A stretch of 64,000 nt of DNA from Pycnopodia helianthoides (taxonomy: Eukaryota > Echinodermata > Asteroidea > Forcipulatida > Asteriidae): NCBI GenBank assembly GCA_032158295.1, contig CM063255.1:372001-436000 (forward strand), given 5' to 3'. Below are positions 33,370-45,510 of this stretch, one piece after another (position 1 is the stretch's first letter; every line of letters begins with the position of its first letter). A program made the translations under genes and the position numbers. Under the pieces are notes generated by a model. It searched no databases and was not told where the DNA came from. It was given only the letters and a program-made list of their open reading frames with translations.

Positions 33370-35745
33370 TGAAGCTATTAAGATGTTAAAAACCATTTTC
33401 GTAAACTGACGTATTAGTCAGATAAGTTATTACGACAAGATTGATTTAAATGTCATCGTTTATATAGTTATTCTGTACTAAGTACCAACTCTGTACATTG
33501 TAATACCTGCTGTTTTACAGCTAAACGAACCATTTTGCACTTTGTAAAAAATAATGTCATCATCGTTACAATTTATTTGCACTATAAGTTGAAACTACAT
33601 AAATCATTGATACCAGCTATTTTGCACACGGTGAAAACTAACTTTATTAAATATGATAGTTTTCACAAGTTTATCTGTGAGCTACTAAAAGTAAAAACTA
33701 TAAACATCGTCTGTATCAGCTACTTTGCACAGGTTAAAAACTACCTATCATCGTTGATACAAGATTATCGGTAATAAGTAAAAAGAGCAGCTATGCACAT
33801 CGTGATACCAGTAGTTTTCCCTAAGTAAAGTCTACCTATATATAATACCATCATTGATATAAATCTGCACTCACTGAAAACTATGTACATCGATGAAACT
33901 AGCAGTTTTGCATTCTGTCAAAAGTATACATTAAACATTATCGCTGACACAAGTTTATCTCCTCTAAGATAAAACTATGTACATAGTTGATGCCATGTTA
34001 TTCTGTACTCGATAAAAACTCTATATTAAATATTATCGTAGACACAAGTTTATCTGTAAGGTGCAAACTATAACATCGCCTATATCAGATAACTTACACA
34101 AGGTAAAAACTACCTATCATCATTGATACAAGAGTATCTGTACTAAGAAAAAAACTATGCACATCGTGATACCAGTAGTTTTCACTCGGTAAAAACTACC
34201 TATATTTAATACTATCATTGATACAAATCTGCACTAGTGGTGATACTAGCAGTTTTGCACCGGGTAAAAAGTATACTTTAAACATTATCGTGCTACATAT
34301 TTATCTCCACTAAGGAAAAACTATGTACATCGTTGAAAAAAACCTGTATTACATCGTTGACACATGTTAATTTATACGCACTATAAGTAGAAACTATAAA
34401 AATCGTCGGTACCTGCATCTATTTTGCCCAAGTTAAAAACTAACTATAATAAATATTATCGTTTACACACATTTATCTGTTGGCTAATATAAGTAAAAAC
34501 TACATACATCGTCGACACCAGCTATTTTACACTCGGTAAAAACTTCCTTTCAATGTTGATACGATATGTGTACTTAGTAAATACAAATGTGCACAAAGGA
34601 AACTTTGTACATCATTGATGCCATGCTTATCTGCATTTGAGAATTTTTCTTTTCTACATTAAATATCATGGTTGGCACAGGATTGTAGTTTTCAAAACTA
34701 TGTACATCGTTGATACCAGCCAAGTAGCACTCGAGAAAAACATAAATCATCATCTATGATACAAGTTTATTTACACTAGGTAAAAACTATGTACATCATT
34801 GATATCAGCCATTTAGCACTCGGTAAAAGTAAAACAAATAATATTATGGTTGACACAAGCGTACCAGTGCTAAGTGAACAATGATGTACATCTTCGATAT
34901 TAGCCAATTAGCTTTTGGTAAAAACCATATATTAAATATTATCGTTGACACAAATTTATCCGTAGGCTAGAAAGTAAAAATGATGTGTATCGTTGATACC
35001 AGCTCTTCTGCACTCGATGCAAATACTATAATTACAATATCATAGTTGACAAAAGTGTATTCGCACTAAGTAAAAACTTTGTAGATCGGGGATATTAGCC
35101 ATTTAGCAGTCGAGAAAAAACTAAATATTCAATGTCATGGTTGACACAAGTATATCTCCAATAAGTAAAAACTACGTTTTACTTAAATATTGGTCATTTA
35201 ACACTCGATGAAAACTATTTATTAAATATTATCGTTTATACAAGTTTGCCTACAGGCTCCTAAGTAAAAATTACGCATATTGTTGATACCAGCTATTCTG
35301 CACTCAATAAAAACTACATATCCATTGGTTTAGTTGTACTAATGTAATGTTTGATACCATGCTATTCTGCAGTCGGTAAGAACTACACTACTTGGTCAGA
35401 ATTGACTCCGAGTTCCCTAGGGCCTGACCCATTTTTTTTTGTCAGTTTGACCTGAAATCTTTCTGCCAAAAAGGACCCAAAAGTAAAAAAATTACGAAGA
35501 TTTCGAGTTAAAATCATTTTTTTGTAGAACTTTTCATGCCAATTTTAACGAAGGAATTTTTAGAGTGGAAATAATAATTACCACCGTTGATAAAAGCTGA
35601 TCTACGCTAAAAGTAAAAACTATGTGCATCATTGATACCAGCTGCTTTGAACTCCATAAAAACTTTTTATTTAATACCATCGTTGATACAAGTTTATCTG
35701 CTCTAAAGAAAATACAATAAATTTTATCAATTTAAAAACAGAAAC
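33370..35745. repeat. Dimeric ~90-bp satellite, array D
   Basis: Collinear with array B, including its left edge (GAAGCTATTAAGATG) and right edge (CAGCTGCTTTGAACTCC, then AGAAAATACAATAAATTTTA). Longer than B at 34700-34800, where an extra dimer is present. A decayed TCTAAAAACTTCC-type element lies at 35390-35560. Confidence 0.85.
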
Positions 35746-35934
35746 TATTAAAGTTATAAGAAAAAGAAAATGGGTATCATCAGAAAAAAACCCTGATATT
35801 CACGCTCCACTAAGGACCTAGTACGCTCTGATAGGCCTCGTCAACCACGATACAGTACTGAAATCCACGTGATACGTCGAGAAAGTAACCGACATGAGCG
35901 AAACTGGAGGGAAAGAATGAGCGAAGTGAATCAG

Positions 35935-36446
35935 GAAATTCCTTGACAAGGATACATGCCATATTGTGGTCCACACTGTGATTCTTACCAGGCTTAACTA
36001 TGGCGTTGCCTTATTGTTTGGATCTAACGGAACCCGATTTTCAGCGACTGCGAAGGATTCAGAACTCGGCGGCAAAACTTGTCTGTTGTGCCGCAAAGCG
36101 TGATTATGCCACACCTTATCTCAAAGAACTCCCTTGGCTGCCGGTTAGGGAGAGGATAACTTTCAAGATCTTGATTTATCATCTTGCCTGTTTCCCAACC
36201 GGCCTGTACACTTCGGTCAGCATCTAACACTACTCGCCTCATGGAACCGAACCCCGTCAAGCTGCTCAAGTTCGCATCAAGTCGTACCTTTTCTCATGTT
36301 GCTCCCTAAGCTTAGAATGCACTCTTTCCATCCGAGAATCTGACTCTTTATGCAAATTCAAGAAGTATACCAAACATTATTTGTACCCAATCTAATGCGT
36401 TGCGTTCTTGATGAAGTGGCGCTTGATAAATTGCCTTATATGTATG
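35935..36446 (+). pseudogene. LINE-B 3' fragment, upstream of copy 6
   Basis: C-terminal LINE-B: RLRRIQNSAAKLVCCAAKRD, then LPWLPVRERITFKILIYHLA, followed by the 3' part (TTTATGCAAATTCAAGAAGT). It is interrupted at about 36447 by another LINE fragment just at its TATGTATG tail. Confidence 0.75.
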
Positions 36447-36975
36447 TAGACTGGATTATTGTAACTCTCTCCTCAATGGTATTAAGCAAGCTGACATTAA
36501 CCGACTTCAAAGGCTCCAAAGCAATGCTGCACGTATCGTTTTCTCACAGCCCAAATACACACACGGCTCAACTCTTCTCCAACAATTACACTGGTTACCG
36601 GTTAGACAACGCATCACATTCAAAACATCAGTGAACATGCACAAAGCACTCTATGACGTACTTCCACAGTATATCACAGGGTCTCTAAATCTTAACACCG
36701 GGCAGGAGTGGCCTCCGCTCCAGCCAAAATCTAACAATCCCTCGCACGTACAAAAGGGCAGGGGACCGATCCTTCTCAGTTGCTGGTCCCCGATGCTGGA
36801 ACTCACTACCAAATCAAATTCGCAACATCAACTCACTCCAGACTTTCAAGTGTAAATTAAAAACACATCTGTTTTCTTCTGGCCCATAAATTGACATTTT
36901 TGTAGCATTCTTTAGCAGCGCATTGTATCTCTGGAAAATGCGCTTTATAAGTCTTGTTATTATTTATTATTATTT
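36447..36975 (+). pseudogene. Different L2/CR1-group LINE 3' fragment
   Basis: Reads as a LINE C-terminus: a LDYCNSLLNGI equivalent, DINRLQRLQSNAARIVFSQ, LLQQLHWLPVRQRITFK and HKALYDVLPQYI, ending TTTATAAGTCTTGTTATTAT and (ATT)n. It is inserted into the TATG tail of LINE-B and seen only once in the window, so it came after unit duplication. Confidence 0.75.
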
Positions 36976-37150
36976 ATTATGTTTGTATATATGTAGGTGT
37001 GTATTTCTGTATGTATGCGCTGTAGGTGTGTATATTTGTATTTATGCATGCATGATTGTATATATATTTAATAGTTGTATTTTACAACATACCCAAATGT
37101 CACATGGGATTTTCAATATTTGTACATCTCGAGTGTGACTTTAATACGAA

Positions 37151-37430
37151 AACAATTAAGATAGACCAAACAGCATTAATGTACCCTAACAAGATTCTTA
37201 CCCCCAAGACGTTTCAAATTAGTCATTGATTATCCTTAGATCTATTTTCCTTCTTTTCGGCTTTCCCTTTTTTCCACCACAAATTGTTTTTGTTCAGATC
37301 CTGAAACTCTCTTGAGACATTCTTTGGATCATAGTAGTCATTGTCCTATTTATAAGTTTTGTAAGACGTCAACTAAGGATGCAACGCGTGGAACCATATC
37401 TGGTAAGGAATCTTTATAAAGGCATGACCA
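37151..37430 (+). promoter_or_regulatory. Conserved promoter of receptor copy 6
   Basis: AACAATTAAGATAGACC (37151-37167), ACTCTCTTGAGACA (37306-37319) and TATAAA (37415-37420), followed by GCTTGAGACTCAATC as initiator region. The promoter looks intact although the gene is broken. Confidence 0.65.
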
Positions 37431-37621
37431 GGTTCGCTGCTTGAGACTCAATCTTTTCTGAGTTTTGAAAAGAGCAGACGTTACGTATTTCCAAATCTTC
37501 ATCAACGTTTTCTAATCTTCACTTTATATTTCTCTACACCGTCAACAAGGAGTTTGTTTCCTGCACTAGACTCTTGTCTAAAGTTTTAATTTTACGACTG
37601 GCTTGAAATTCATGTGTAACT

Positions 37622-38598
37622 ATGGAACAAATTAATATCAAGCTTGAATATGTACAAATGGCGAAGGCTGCATTGGTCTTATCGGGAATCTCCTAATATG
37701 TCTGACAATAGCAAAAACAAAATCAATGCATAATGTAACCAACTTCCTGCTTCTTAACCTGGCTGTGGTAGACGCCTGCGTTTCACTTATGGCTTTCTTT
37801 GATCCAATCCTTGGAAATGTTTTTGGTTCCAAAATCGGTGTATTCGGATACTGCACCCCAACTTTCATCTACAGCTTCAACTGCCATTTCATTATCAAAT
37901 GCTTCGAGAGAGGCTTGTTTTCATGCTCAATACTGAGTCTGACCTTAGCAACATTCGAACGCTACATTGGCATCATTCACCCATTTCAGCACTCCAGTTT
38001 CTGGACGAGATGAAAGATCATTATTTTGCTGTGTTTTGTCTGGGTGTTTCCAATTCCTTTTGAGTTATTGGAGACAGTACCCTACATGATCCTGTACGCA
38101 GCCGACAACTGCACGGTGCCAACAAACAGCAAGTATCCTGGTTTGCTAATACTACAAGTAGTGAAAATGTTCATTACGTTTGTATTGCCATGCATTGTGT
38201 TGGCTTTTATGTACATCAAGATCATGATCAATTTGAAGACAGGAGCTCGACATCTTGAAGAACAAGGAGTCCAGGGGCCACCTCAAGAGCTTTATCGAGC
38301 TCACAAGAAAGTCACTCAAGCTCTAAGCATCGTGACAGCAGCCTTCTTTATTCTCATCATGCCAGGTCAAATCTTCAGGTTCTTTATAGTTTACGGTGAC
38401 ATGTTTGAGGGTAATTACGCTTTATCGGAGTTCTTCAATAAAATCTCTTCACTGTCGATTTCTTTGAACTCTGCCATAAATCCAATTGTGTACGGTTTCA
38501 AATACACACAGCTACGCAGAGCTTGCATTGCCATCATATGCCCATGTAGTACACGCTGTAACAGATCCAACCAAGTACAACAAGACGTTCAAATTTAA
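37622..38598 (+). pseudogene. Receptor pseudogene with frameshift and nonsense (copy 6)
   Basis: Nearly full-length receptor of the MEQ-type. One base is missing in the codons for MAEGCIG (about 37661-37668), shifting the frame right after the N-terminus; a TGA replaces the Arg codon after FWTR in loop 2 (38011-38013). Otherwise the body is well preserved: VVDACVSLMAFFDPILGNVF, FERYIGIIHPF, FVWVFP, DNCTVPTN, HLEEQGVQGPPQ, NPIVYGFKY and CPCSTRC, ending QQDVQI. Only two lesions suggests recent loss, and either could be polymorphic. Confidence 0.9.
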
Positions 38599-39579
38599 AA
38601 ATAGTCGATTCATAATACTGTACCGTGAATTTATTTCAGTCAGAAAGTTATAAAATGTTCACATAATTATAGTTGAATATTGGGTTAAGGGTTCGAATCC
38701 TGGTAAGATCAACTGCCCAACAGAATCATTGCCTAAAAAGAAGCATTAACTATCTTAAGGGTTAGCTTATTCTACTGCATTTAATATTAATGTACTAATT
38801 TTGCACTTGTTTAATGAAACTAATAAGATACCAATTACCATCGTGATAACATGTTTTCTCACTTAATGGACCAAACCAGATGTAAATTATCATCGTAATA
38901 ATTCTATATGTACACTCAATGAAACTATAAACCCGTCTTAGATGACGTCATTATTCTATCACTCGCATGTAGAACTGCAGGAACATTGAAACATTGCTAC
39001 GCGTACATATCGTACATGTGCATAGTACTCCAGCATGGCAGACCTTCCGCATTGCTATAGAAACGTGACGTCACATTGTTGATACCAGTTTTTACACTCA
39101 ACAAAAACAATTTATTAGGTACCATAGTTGATTCAAGATAATACTATATATGTAATCACTAAATAAGTAAAAACTATCAAAAGTGACAAGAAACACAAAA
39201 AAGGTATTACTTTGTATCTGTATGGTGAGTAGTTTTTCAGGTGGTGTGAATTATTTTGGTGTTTAAATTCTTAAAAAGACCCCAAAATTGATTCAACATG
39301 ATGGACATCTAGATTTATACTTAAAATACTTGAAACCACCCCAAAAAGTGTTTTAAAAAGATGACGTAATTTTTCTATCATTCGCCATGCTGGAGCACTT
39401 ACGCATGCATGTCACGCTAACATGTAGAACTGCAGGAACATTGAAACGCAATGCTGGATGGCTCTACGTGTATGTATCGTACATATGCATAGTACTCCAG
39501 TATGGCAGACCTCATGTATAGCGATACAAACGTGACGTTAGTGAGAAGGTCGTAAATCGATATTTCTGTAACAACATTA
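38599..39579. repeat. 3' flank with two CRE-bearing palindromic elements
   Basis: B-box-like GGTTCGAATCC at 38690-38700. First element about 38935-39075, with TGACGTCA at both ends. Second element about 39357-39545: arms GCCATGCTGGAGCACT (39383-39398) and AGTACTCCAGTATGGC (39491-39506). Confidence 0.65.
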
Positions 39580-40215
39580 AATAGGATTGTGGTGTTGATA
39601 CCAGATATTTTGCAGCTTTATGAGCCATTTTGCAGCATGTAAAAACTACCTGTATTAAATGTCATCGTTGATACAAGTTAATATATCTGCACTAAGTAAA
39701 AACTATACACATCGTTGATACCATACGTTTTCACTCAGTATATTTTGGATATCATCGTTGATACAAATCTGCACAAGTTTAACTGCACATCATTGATGCC
39801 ATGCAATTCTGAAATTGATTTATAACTATGTGTTAAAAACTATCGTTGGCACAAGAGTAACTATACTAAGTACAAACTGTATATTAAATATTTTATCGTT
39901 TTAAATATTTTATCGTATAACTTTACCTGTAAGTCTACTAAGTGAAACACAAAGAATATTGTTGATAACAGCTATTCTGCACTCGATACAAACCTGATAT
40001 TGCATATCATCGTTGATATAAGTTTATTTACACTATTAAGTACAATCAATGTATATCGTTGATAGCTGCCACTTAGCACTCAAAAAAGTATTACATATTT
40101 ATAATATCGTGGAGACAAGTTTAATTCTAGGCTACTAAATAAAACTATTTAAATCTGCACTCGATAAAAACTACATATTCAATATCTTCAAACAAATTTA
40201 TCTGCACTCAAGATA
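39580..40215. repeat. Dimeric satellite, array E
   Basis: Degenerate half-units (ATCGTTGATACAAGTT, ATCGTTGATACCATACG and so on). Collinear with array H (60850-61480), including the shared right edge TCTGCACTCAAGATAGTACA / CTCTGTAAACAGAAAATATC. Confidence 0.8.
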
Positions 40216-41480
40216 GTACAACATATTTTATTACTCTGTAAACAGAAAATATCAAAGTGATAGGAAACAGAAAAAGGTATCACTTTGCATTTGTAACGTT
40301 AGCAGTTTTTCCAGAGTTTGAATTATGTTTAAATTAATCAAAAGACCCTAAAATTGTTTCAACATGATGGATGTCTAAATTTATCCTGATTGCAGTTGAT
40401 TAACTTATGGGTTTTTCAGTTAGTTTTTAATTCACCTTCATATTGTGTCCGTCAATATTTGTATCAAACTGAGGGTAATTGAAGAATAAATATTTCTATT
40501 GGTCCACATAGCACCGTGCACTAAGGAAATAAAAACCGCATATTTCCGGAGTAATGTAACGAAAAACATACAAAGACTTTCGCATATGCCATGGACAATG
40601 TGAAAATCACATGTAACATGCAAAAATGTTTGTTCATGGCTGATGGACATGTGTGCTGCGTCCAAACACAGGTCCATCAGCCATGTAGGCATTAAAGAAT
40701 TTATGCGGCACCTAAATGTAGCCCGAAACTTTTACCTAAATGTATCTCCGATCTAAATGTAGCCTAAATGTACCCAAAACTTTTACCTAATTGTATACCC
40801 GATCTAAATGTTGTAGCCTAAAAAGTAGCCCCAAACTTTAACCTAATCGTATATCTGATCTAAATGAAGCCCCAAACTTGTACGAAATTGTAACCCCAAC
40901 CTAATTGTGGCCCAAAGTTGTTTTTGTTTACAGAAGGAAAAGTGAAATCCTACACGTAATCGTGTGCAAACATGTCATGAAATGAGCCCATAGTGTGACC
41001 ATGAAAAACATGTTAATGGTATATTATGTTAAACGTATCATAGAGAGGTGTTTGTTGTTCCATTTATTTTAAAGGATCAATCAAACATTATAGGACCGGA
41101 CCGCACTGAAAATGTTCAAAAAGCTTAACATTTGGACAGTTTTTTTAGGTTTCTCTTTGTTGCGAGTGACAAACAAGTATTAAAAGACAAGTTTCAAGAA
41201 TATTTTTGTATATTTTGTATATTTGTGAGTCATGTACAGTTCTTTTCAGAAGGCTGGGTTTTAAAACGTGTAGAAAATTTGTGAAGGAACATGGAAGGGA
41301 CGATGTATAGCCTATACGGAAGTTTTCTTTTAAAGAAGGTAAAAGAAATGGGAGGGGAGAGTTCAATGCATTGTACAATGTGCGAAGCGTGGATGCATGG
41401 TGGAAAACGAAACCATTGTATAATGCATAGTTGTGTTTGGCTAGGTTTGCACGTTCAAACAGGGGAACTATACTAAAAGA
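40216..41480. other. Flank with GTAGCCC minisatellite
   Basis: 40705-40925 carries ~39-bp units built from ACCTAAATGTAGCC and CCGATCTAAATG, related to 3505, 25780, 62040 and, inverted, 46425. The rest parallels 3650-4060 (TAGGACCGGACCGCACTGAA, CATGGTGGAAAACGAAACC). No gene. Confidence 0.6.
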
Positions 41481-41486
41481 GTTCAC

Positions 41487-41878
41487 TTAAAGGAACATTA
41501 CAGAATTGGTAAGAAAAAACTTGTAAAATATACTTTTTATCACAGATTTACATAAAACTTACACGGTCTAATGATGATGATAGTAGAAAACATCCCTTGA
41601 AATATTTCTGTCTGAAGTGCCATATTTGATGAGAAATGAATAAACTAATTTTCTGATTGGAGTTTATCGCTCAGTGAGCGTTTTATTCATTTGTTGAATC
41701 TATATGATTTCATGCAAATGTGTAATCGGTTGTTCACTATTTTCTTGTGACCCAGATGGCCGATCGATCTCAAACTTCTACAGGTTTGTCAGTTTATGTA
41801 TATGGTGGATTACATAAAGTGCTTATACTGCAAGCAACTGTTTTGTTAGCAAACACCAATTCTGTAATGTTCCTTTAA
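41487..41878. mobile_element. 392-bp MITE with perfect 24-bp TIRs
   Basis: Starts TTAAAGGAACATTACAGAAT and ends with its exact reverse complement (24 bp). GTTCAC flanks both sides (41481-41486, 41879-41884) but occurs once in the paralogous empty site near 26915 (GGGTTCCCGGTTGGG), so it looks like a 6-bp target duplication. Central CGCTCA/TGAGCG palindrome near 41670. No ORF, non-autonomous. Confidence 0.88.
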
Positions 41879-42030
41879 GTTCACGGTTGGGAAAAATTCC
41901 CAAGTTGGTGTACAAAACCAATGGGAGCTGTTGCAAAAAAGGACAAAAGACAGACAATATGAGGTTCCTGATTGCAGGTCCAAACAATGGGAGAACAAAG
42001 AGAAGTACTCGATTTACGGGATTCACAAAC

Positions 42031-42061
42031 ATGTGTGTGTGTGTGTGTGGGGGGGGGGGGA
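42031..42061. repeat. (GT)n then poly-G microsatellite
   Basis: Runs of GTGTGTGTG followed by 12 or so G. Directly seen. Confidence 0.95.
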
Positions 42062-42154
42062 GACGGGCAGGAGGAAGGGTGAGAGAAAAGGAGACTGGTG
42101 CCAGGTAATCTTCAGCGAATTACCGTTGCGTTCAAGGGAGTGAGGGAAATGTTT

Positions 42155-42475
42155 AACTGTTTCCAGCTGTAGCAAACGAAAGATTGATGGGCAGGAGAAT
42201 TATTTCTAATTGATGCCCCCTGGGAAGGAGGTTAACACCACCAACGCGCCACTAGCGATGACAACAAAATCATTTGACTCTCGCGACGCGGACAATTCAA
42301 AACACCATGTAGAAACCGATACAATATTGTGCACTATAGTACATGCGCAATGTACACGGCGAGTGTGTATGCACACAGGTTGATGTAGCTGCAGGCAACT
42401 GTACAATGACACTGCCTGGACGAGCCCATTTTTTTCTGAGGGTGGTAGTATTTCCAACAACAACAACTGAAAAAA
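42155..42475. repeat. R300 repeat, copy 2
   Basis: Matches 21548-21842 and 45195-45510 (AACACCATGTAGAAACCGAT, ACATGCGCAATGTACACGGC, ACACTGCCTGGACGAG). Confidence 0.6.
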
Positions 42476-44117
42476 CATGAAATTTCTAGAGGATGTACGG
42501 ATAATTTTCCTTAAAAATACTTTCAAAAATGAAAGATTTATCTTTAAACTTTTCGTTGAGTGAAAAAATCAGAGGATGAACAATACATTTGTACAACTTA
42601 TTCCGATATTTTTGCACAGTTTATTTCCCCACCTGGACTCATTTATGCATGTGCAATAAACAATTGGAAATGATATTGTTCTTGTGTGAAACAACGGTCT
42701 TAGTCTCCGAAAAAGTCAAAAGGCAACGGTTGTACAAGACCTTTTCTTTAATTTTCATTCTTACAGGGGGGGGGGGAATGAAGATGGCCGGGGGAAAGGG
42801 GAAGGGTAGTAAAACTTAATGGAAACAACACGATCGGATTGCCTTAAAGCAAACTTTCTTTGAAGATGTTACCCTGGCGGTATATTTCAACGTGAATTTA
42901 ATTTCGCATCTCCTAAATATTCAATACTTAGTTTGCGCAGTCCTTGTTGTATGGTTAGCGTGACTTGCAGGTTGTAATACCTATGCGGTATAAATCAGTT
43001 ACATAGACCAGGACTTAGTGTTTTTATGATTTTATGTTTTATTTAAACCAAGAGCATGAAAAAACGTTCTCACATTGTTTTCGAAATTTGAAAACTTGCG
43101 TTTTAACAGCACGACAGATTTTCAAAGTCAACTTTACCGGGATCCACAGTAAAAAAATTCAACATGTAAATACAAAGTACCACTCGGGTGTGTTTCCGAA
43201 TCGGTCTTCTTCATCATAAATAAATTTTGCATAATTTGATATTTTTTAAACAATTTTCCAACACAAAGTAATAACACGGTAGATCAGATGAGATTAGAAA
43301 ACTAATAAAAGGTTGTTTACTTCAACACGCGGCAAATTAGTATGATTCTTTGTATTTATATTTTTTATCAATACAAAACTCAAATTAGACAATCTTTCGA
43401 CAAAAATACCATATTATGTCTACCACACAGTGACGTCTTAATTTGTGAGCCTGGACTGTCTCTTCTCAGCCTGTGAGATGGCTCATTTTTCTAGATTGTA
43501 TGGTACCCTGACTAGTTGTCATTCAAGTCAATATTTTTTTGATTATTCTTCATGAAGTATTTCACGAACAACAAAGCTGTGTAGGCCTATGTCTTATTAC
43601 CAAGATACAGAGGTTGTGTTAGAGTACATTTCATCGTAGTTACCTGACTATTTCGTTTTTTTCAGAAACCTCACATCATTGCATCATCTTTGCGGTCACA
43701 ACTTATGGTCTATTGGACCTTCATTGGGGAATGTAAGCAACGGAACCTCTGTATAGAAAAAAGGCCACACACTTCTACCAAAAACATATCAGTGCCTTTT
43801 CATTACAAAACTCAACGGTAAAGGTAGTTTTACTACATACCCAAATGTCACATGGGATTTTCACTTTTTATATCAAAATATTATTGCCTTTTATTTATAA
43901 TATTTGTATAACTACCGTGAATTTCCAAATAAAAAACAATTACGGTGGATCAAATGAATTAATGAACTCTAACAAGATTTCCAAATTGTCATCAAAAGTT
44001 TAAATCTCAACTAGGGACTTCATATTTCTCTACACAAACTACGAGGAATTTGTTTGCTGCACTGGACCCTTGTCTGAAGTTTAAGTTTAACAACAGGCTT
44101 GAAATTTAAGTGTCACT
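42476..44117. other. Upstream flank of receptor relic copy 7
   Basis: 43060-43410 parallels 21960-22300; 43431-43690 parallels 23626-23880; 43825-43980 matches the receptor upstream block through AACAATTACGGTGGATC. The segment that should carry the EBF-like site and TATA box is deleted: CTCTAACAAGA joins directly to TTTCCAAATTGTCATC at about 43977. This relic therefore has no core promoter. A poly-G run lies near 42766. Confidence 0.6.
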
Positions 44118-44456
44118 ATGGAAGATATTCATAAAACGCTTCGAAATGTACAGATGGCTGTACCTGTATCCTGGTTTGCTAAAGCCAAGTATGTACGGTT
44201 TCAAATACACGCAGCTAAGCAGAGCCTGTATTGCCATCATATGCCCATGTAGTACACGCTTTAACAGATCCAACCAAGTTCAACACGACGTTCAAATCTC
44301 TTCCATATCAATTACGTCGAACTCTGCCATAAAGCCAAGTATGTACGGTTTTAAATACACGCAGCTACGCAGAGCCTGTATTGCCATCATATGCCCATGT
44401 AGTACACGCTGTAACAGTCCAACCAAGTTCAACACGACGTTCAAAACACAATTTAA
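44118..44456 (+). pseudogene. Receptor relic with duplicated tail (copy 7)
   Basis: Three receptor pieces joined: the first 14 codons (MEDIHKTLRNVQMA), a short loop-2/TM5 piece (YPGLL), then two tandem copies of the TM7-tail segment, each with KPSMYGFKYTQL in place of NPIVYGFKYTQL. Because both copies share the N to K and I to S changes, the tail duplicated after those mutations. Nearly all of TM1-TM6 is absent and the frame shifts inside the second tail. Non-functional. Confidence 0.88.
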
Positions 44457-45194
44457 AAATAGTTAATTCAGGATACTGTACCGTGAATATTTTCAGTGAA
44501 AAAATTGAAAAAATGTTCTTAGAATTATTTTTGATTATTTGGGGGGTTCGAATCCTGGTAAGATTACTGCTCTACAGAGTCATTGCCCCCGAAGTGGCCT
44601 CAATAATCTCAAGGGGATCCAATTCATAAAGCTGCTCAGCAGACAAATGCTGCGCAACAAGTTGTATTTAATTTCAATGTACTAGTTTTGTACTTGGACC
44701 AATTCTATGTACACTCATTGACACTATAAACTCGTCTTAGATGACGTCATTATTCTCTCACTCGCCATGCTGGAGTATTTACGCACGCACGTCACGCTCA
44801 CATGTAGAACTGCAGGAACATTGAAACCCAACGCTGGATGGCTCTACGCGTATGTATTGTACTTTGGAACAGTATTCCAGCATGGCATAACTTCTGTATT
44901 GCTATTGAAACGTGACGTCAGTGAGAAGGGCATACAAAAATCGATACTTATGTTATATTATTAAATAAATATTGTGATGTTATGATTCCATACTTGGTAT
45001 ATACAAACTCTAGATAATGTTTAATAAAATCGTTGAAATGTTTAATCTGCACTCATTTAAAGCTACTGAGACCACATTAGTCAGCCAATTTAACATCGTA
45101 AAAAGTGTTTATTTTCATCGTTGATCTGCACTACCAGCTATGTACAGAACAAACGAATGTACACAGAGTGAATGCAACATTGAGTAAATTTGAA
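44457..45194. repeat. 3' flank with CRE palindrome and satellite traces
   Basis: GGTTCGAATCC at 44545-44555. Palindromic element about 44733-44925: TGACGTCA at both ends, arms GCCATGCTGGAGTATT (44764-44779) and AGTATTCCAGCATGGC (44871-44886). A few degenerate satellite monomers at 45000-45140. No gene. Confidence 0.65.
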
Positions 45195-45510
45195 AGCAAT
45201 TCCAGCCTCAGCCACCGGAAGAATAATAGGCAGAAACGTCCTTTCTAATTTATGGCCGGGGAAGGGGTGGTAATACCTTAAACGAGCCACCAACGTTGAA
45301 ACAAATCTCATTCGACTCTCGCGATGCGGACAGTTCGAAACTCCATGAACAAAACGACGACCATTGTGCAAACGTATCGCATAGTACATGTAATGTGCAC
45401 TGCATGTGATTGTGAGACATTTCAACACAATTGATGCAGTTGTAAGCGGCCGGCCGTTGAGACTGCCTGGACGAGTCCAATTTTTTTGAGGGTTGTAATA
45501 TCTTTAAATA
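45195..45510. repeat. R300 repeat, copy 3
   Basis: Matches 21548-21842 and 42155-42475; more diverged (GAGCCACCAACGTTGAAACA, GACTGCCTGGACGAGTCCA). Confidence 0.55.
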
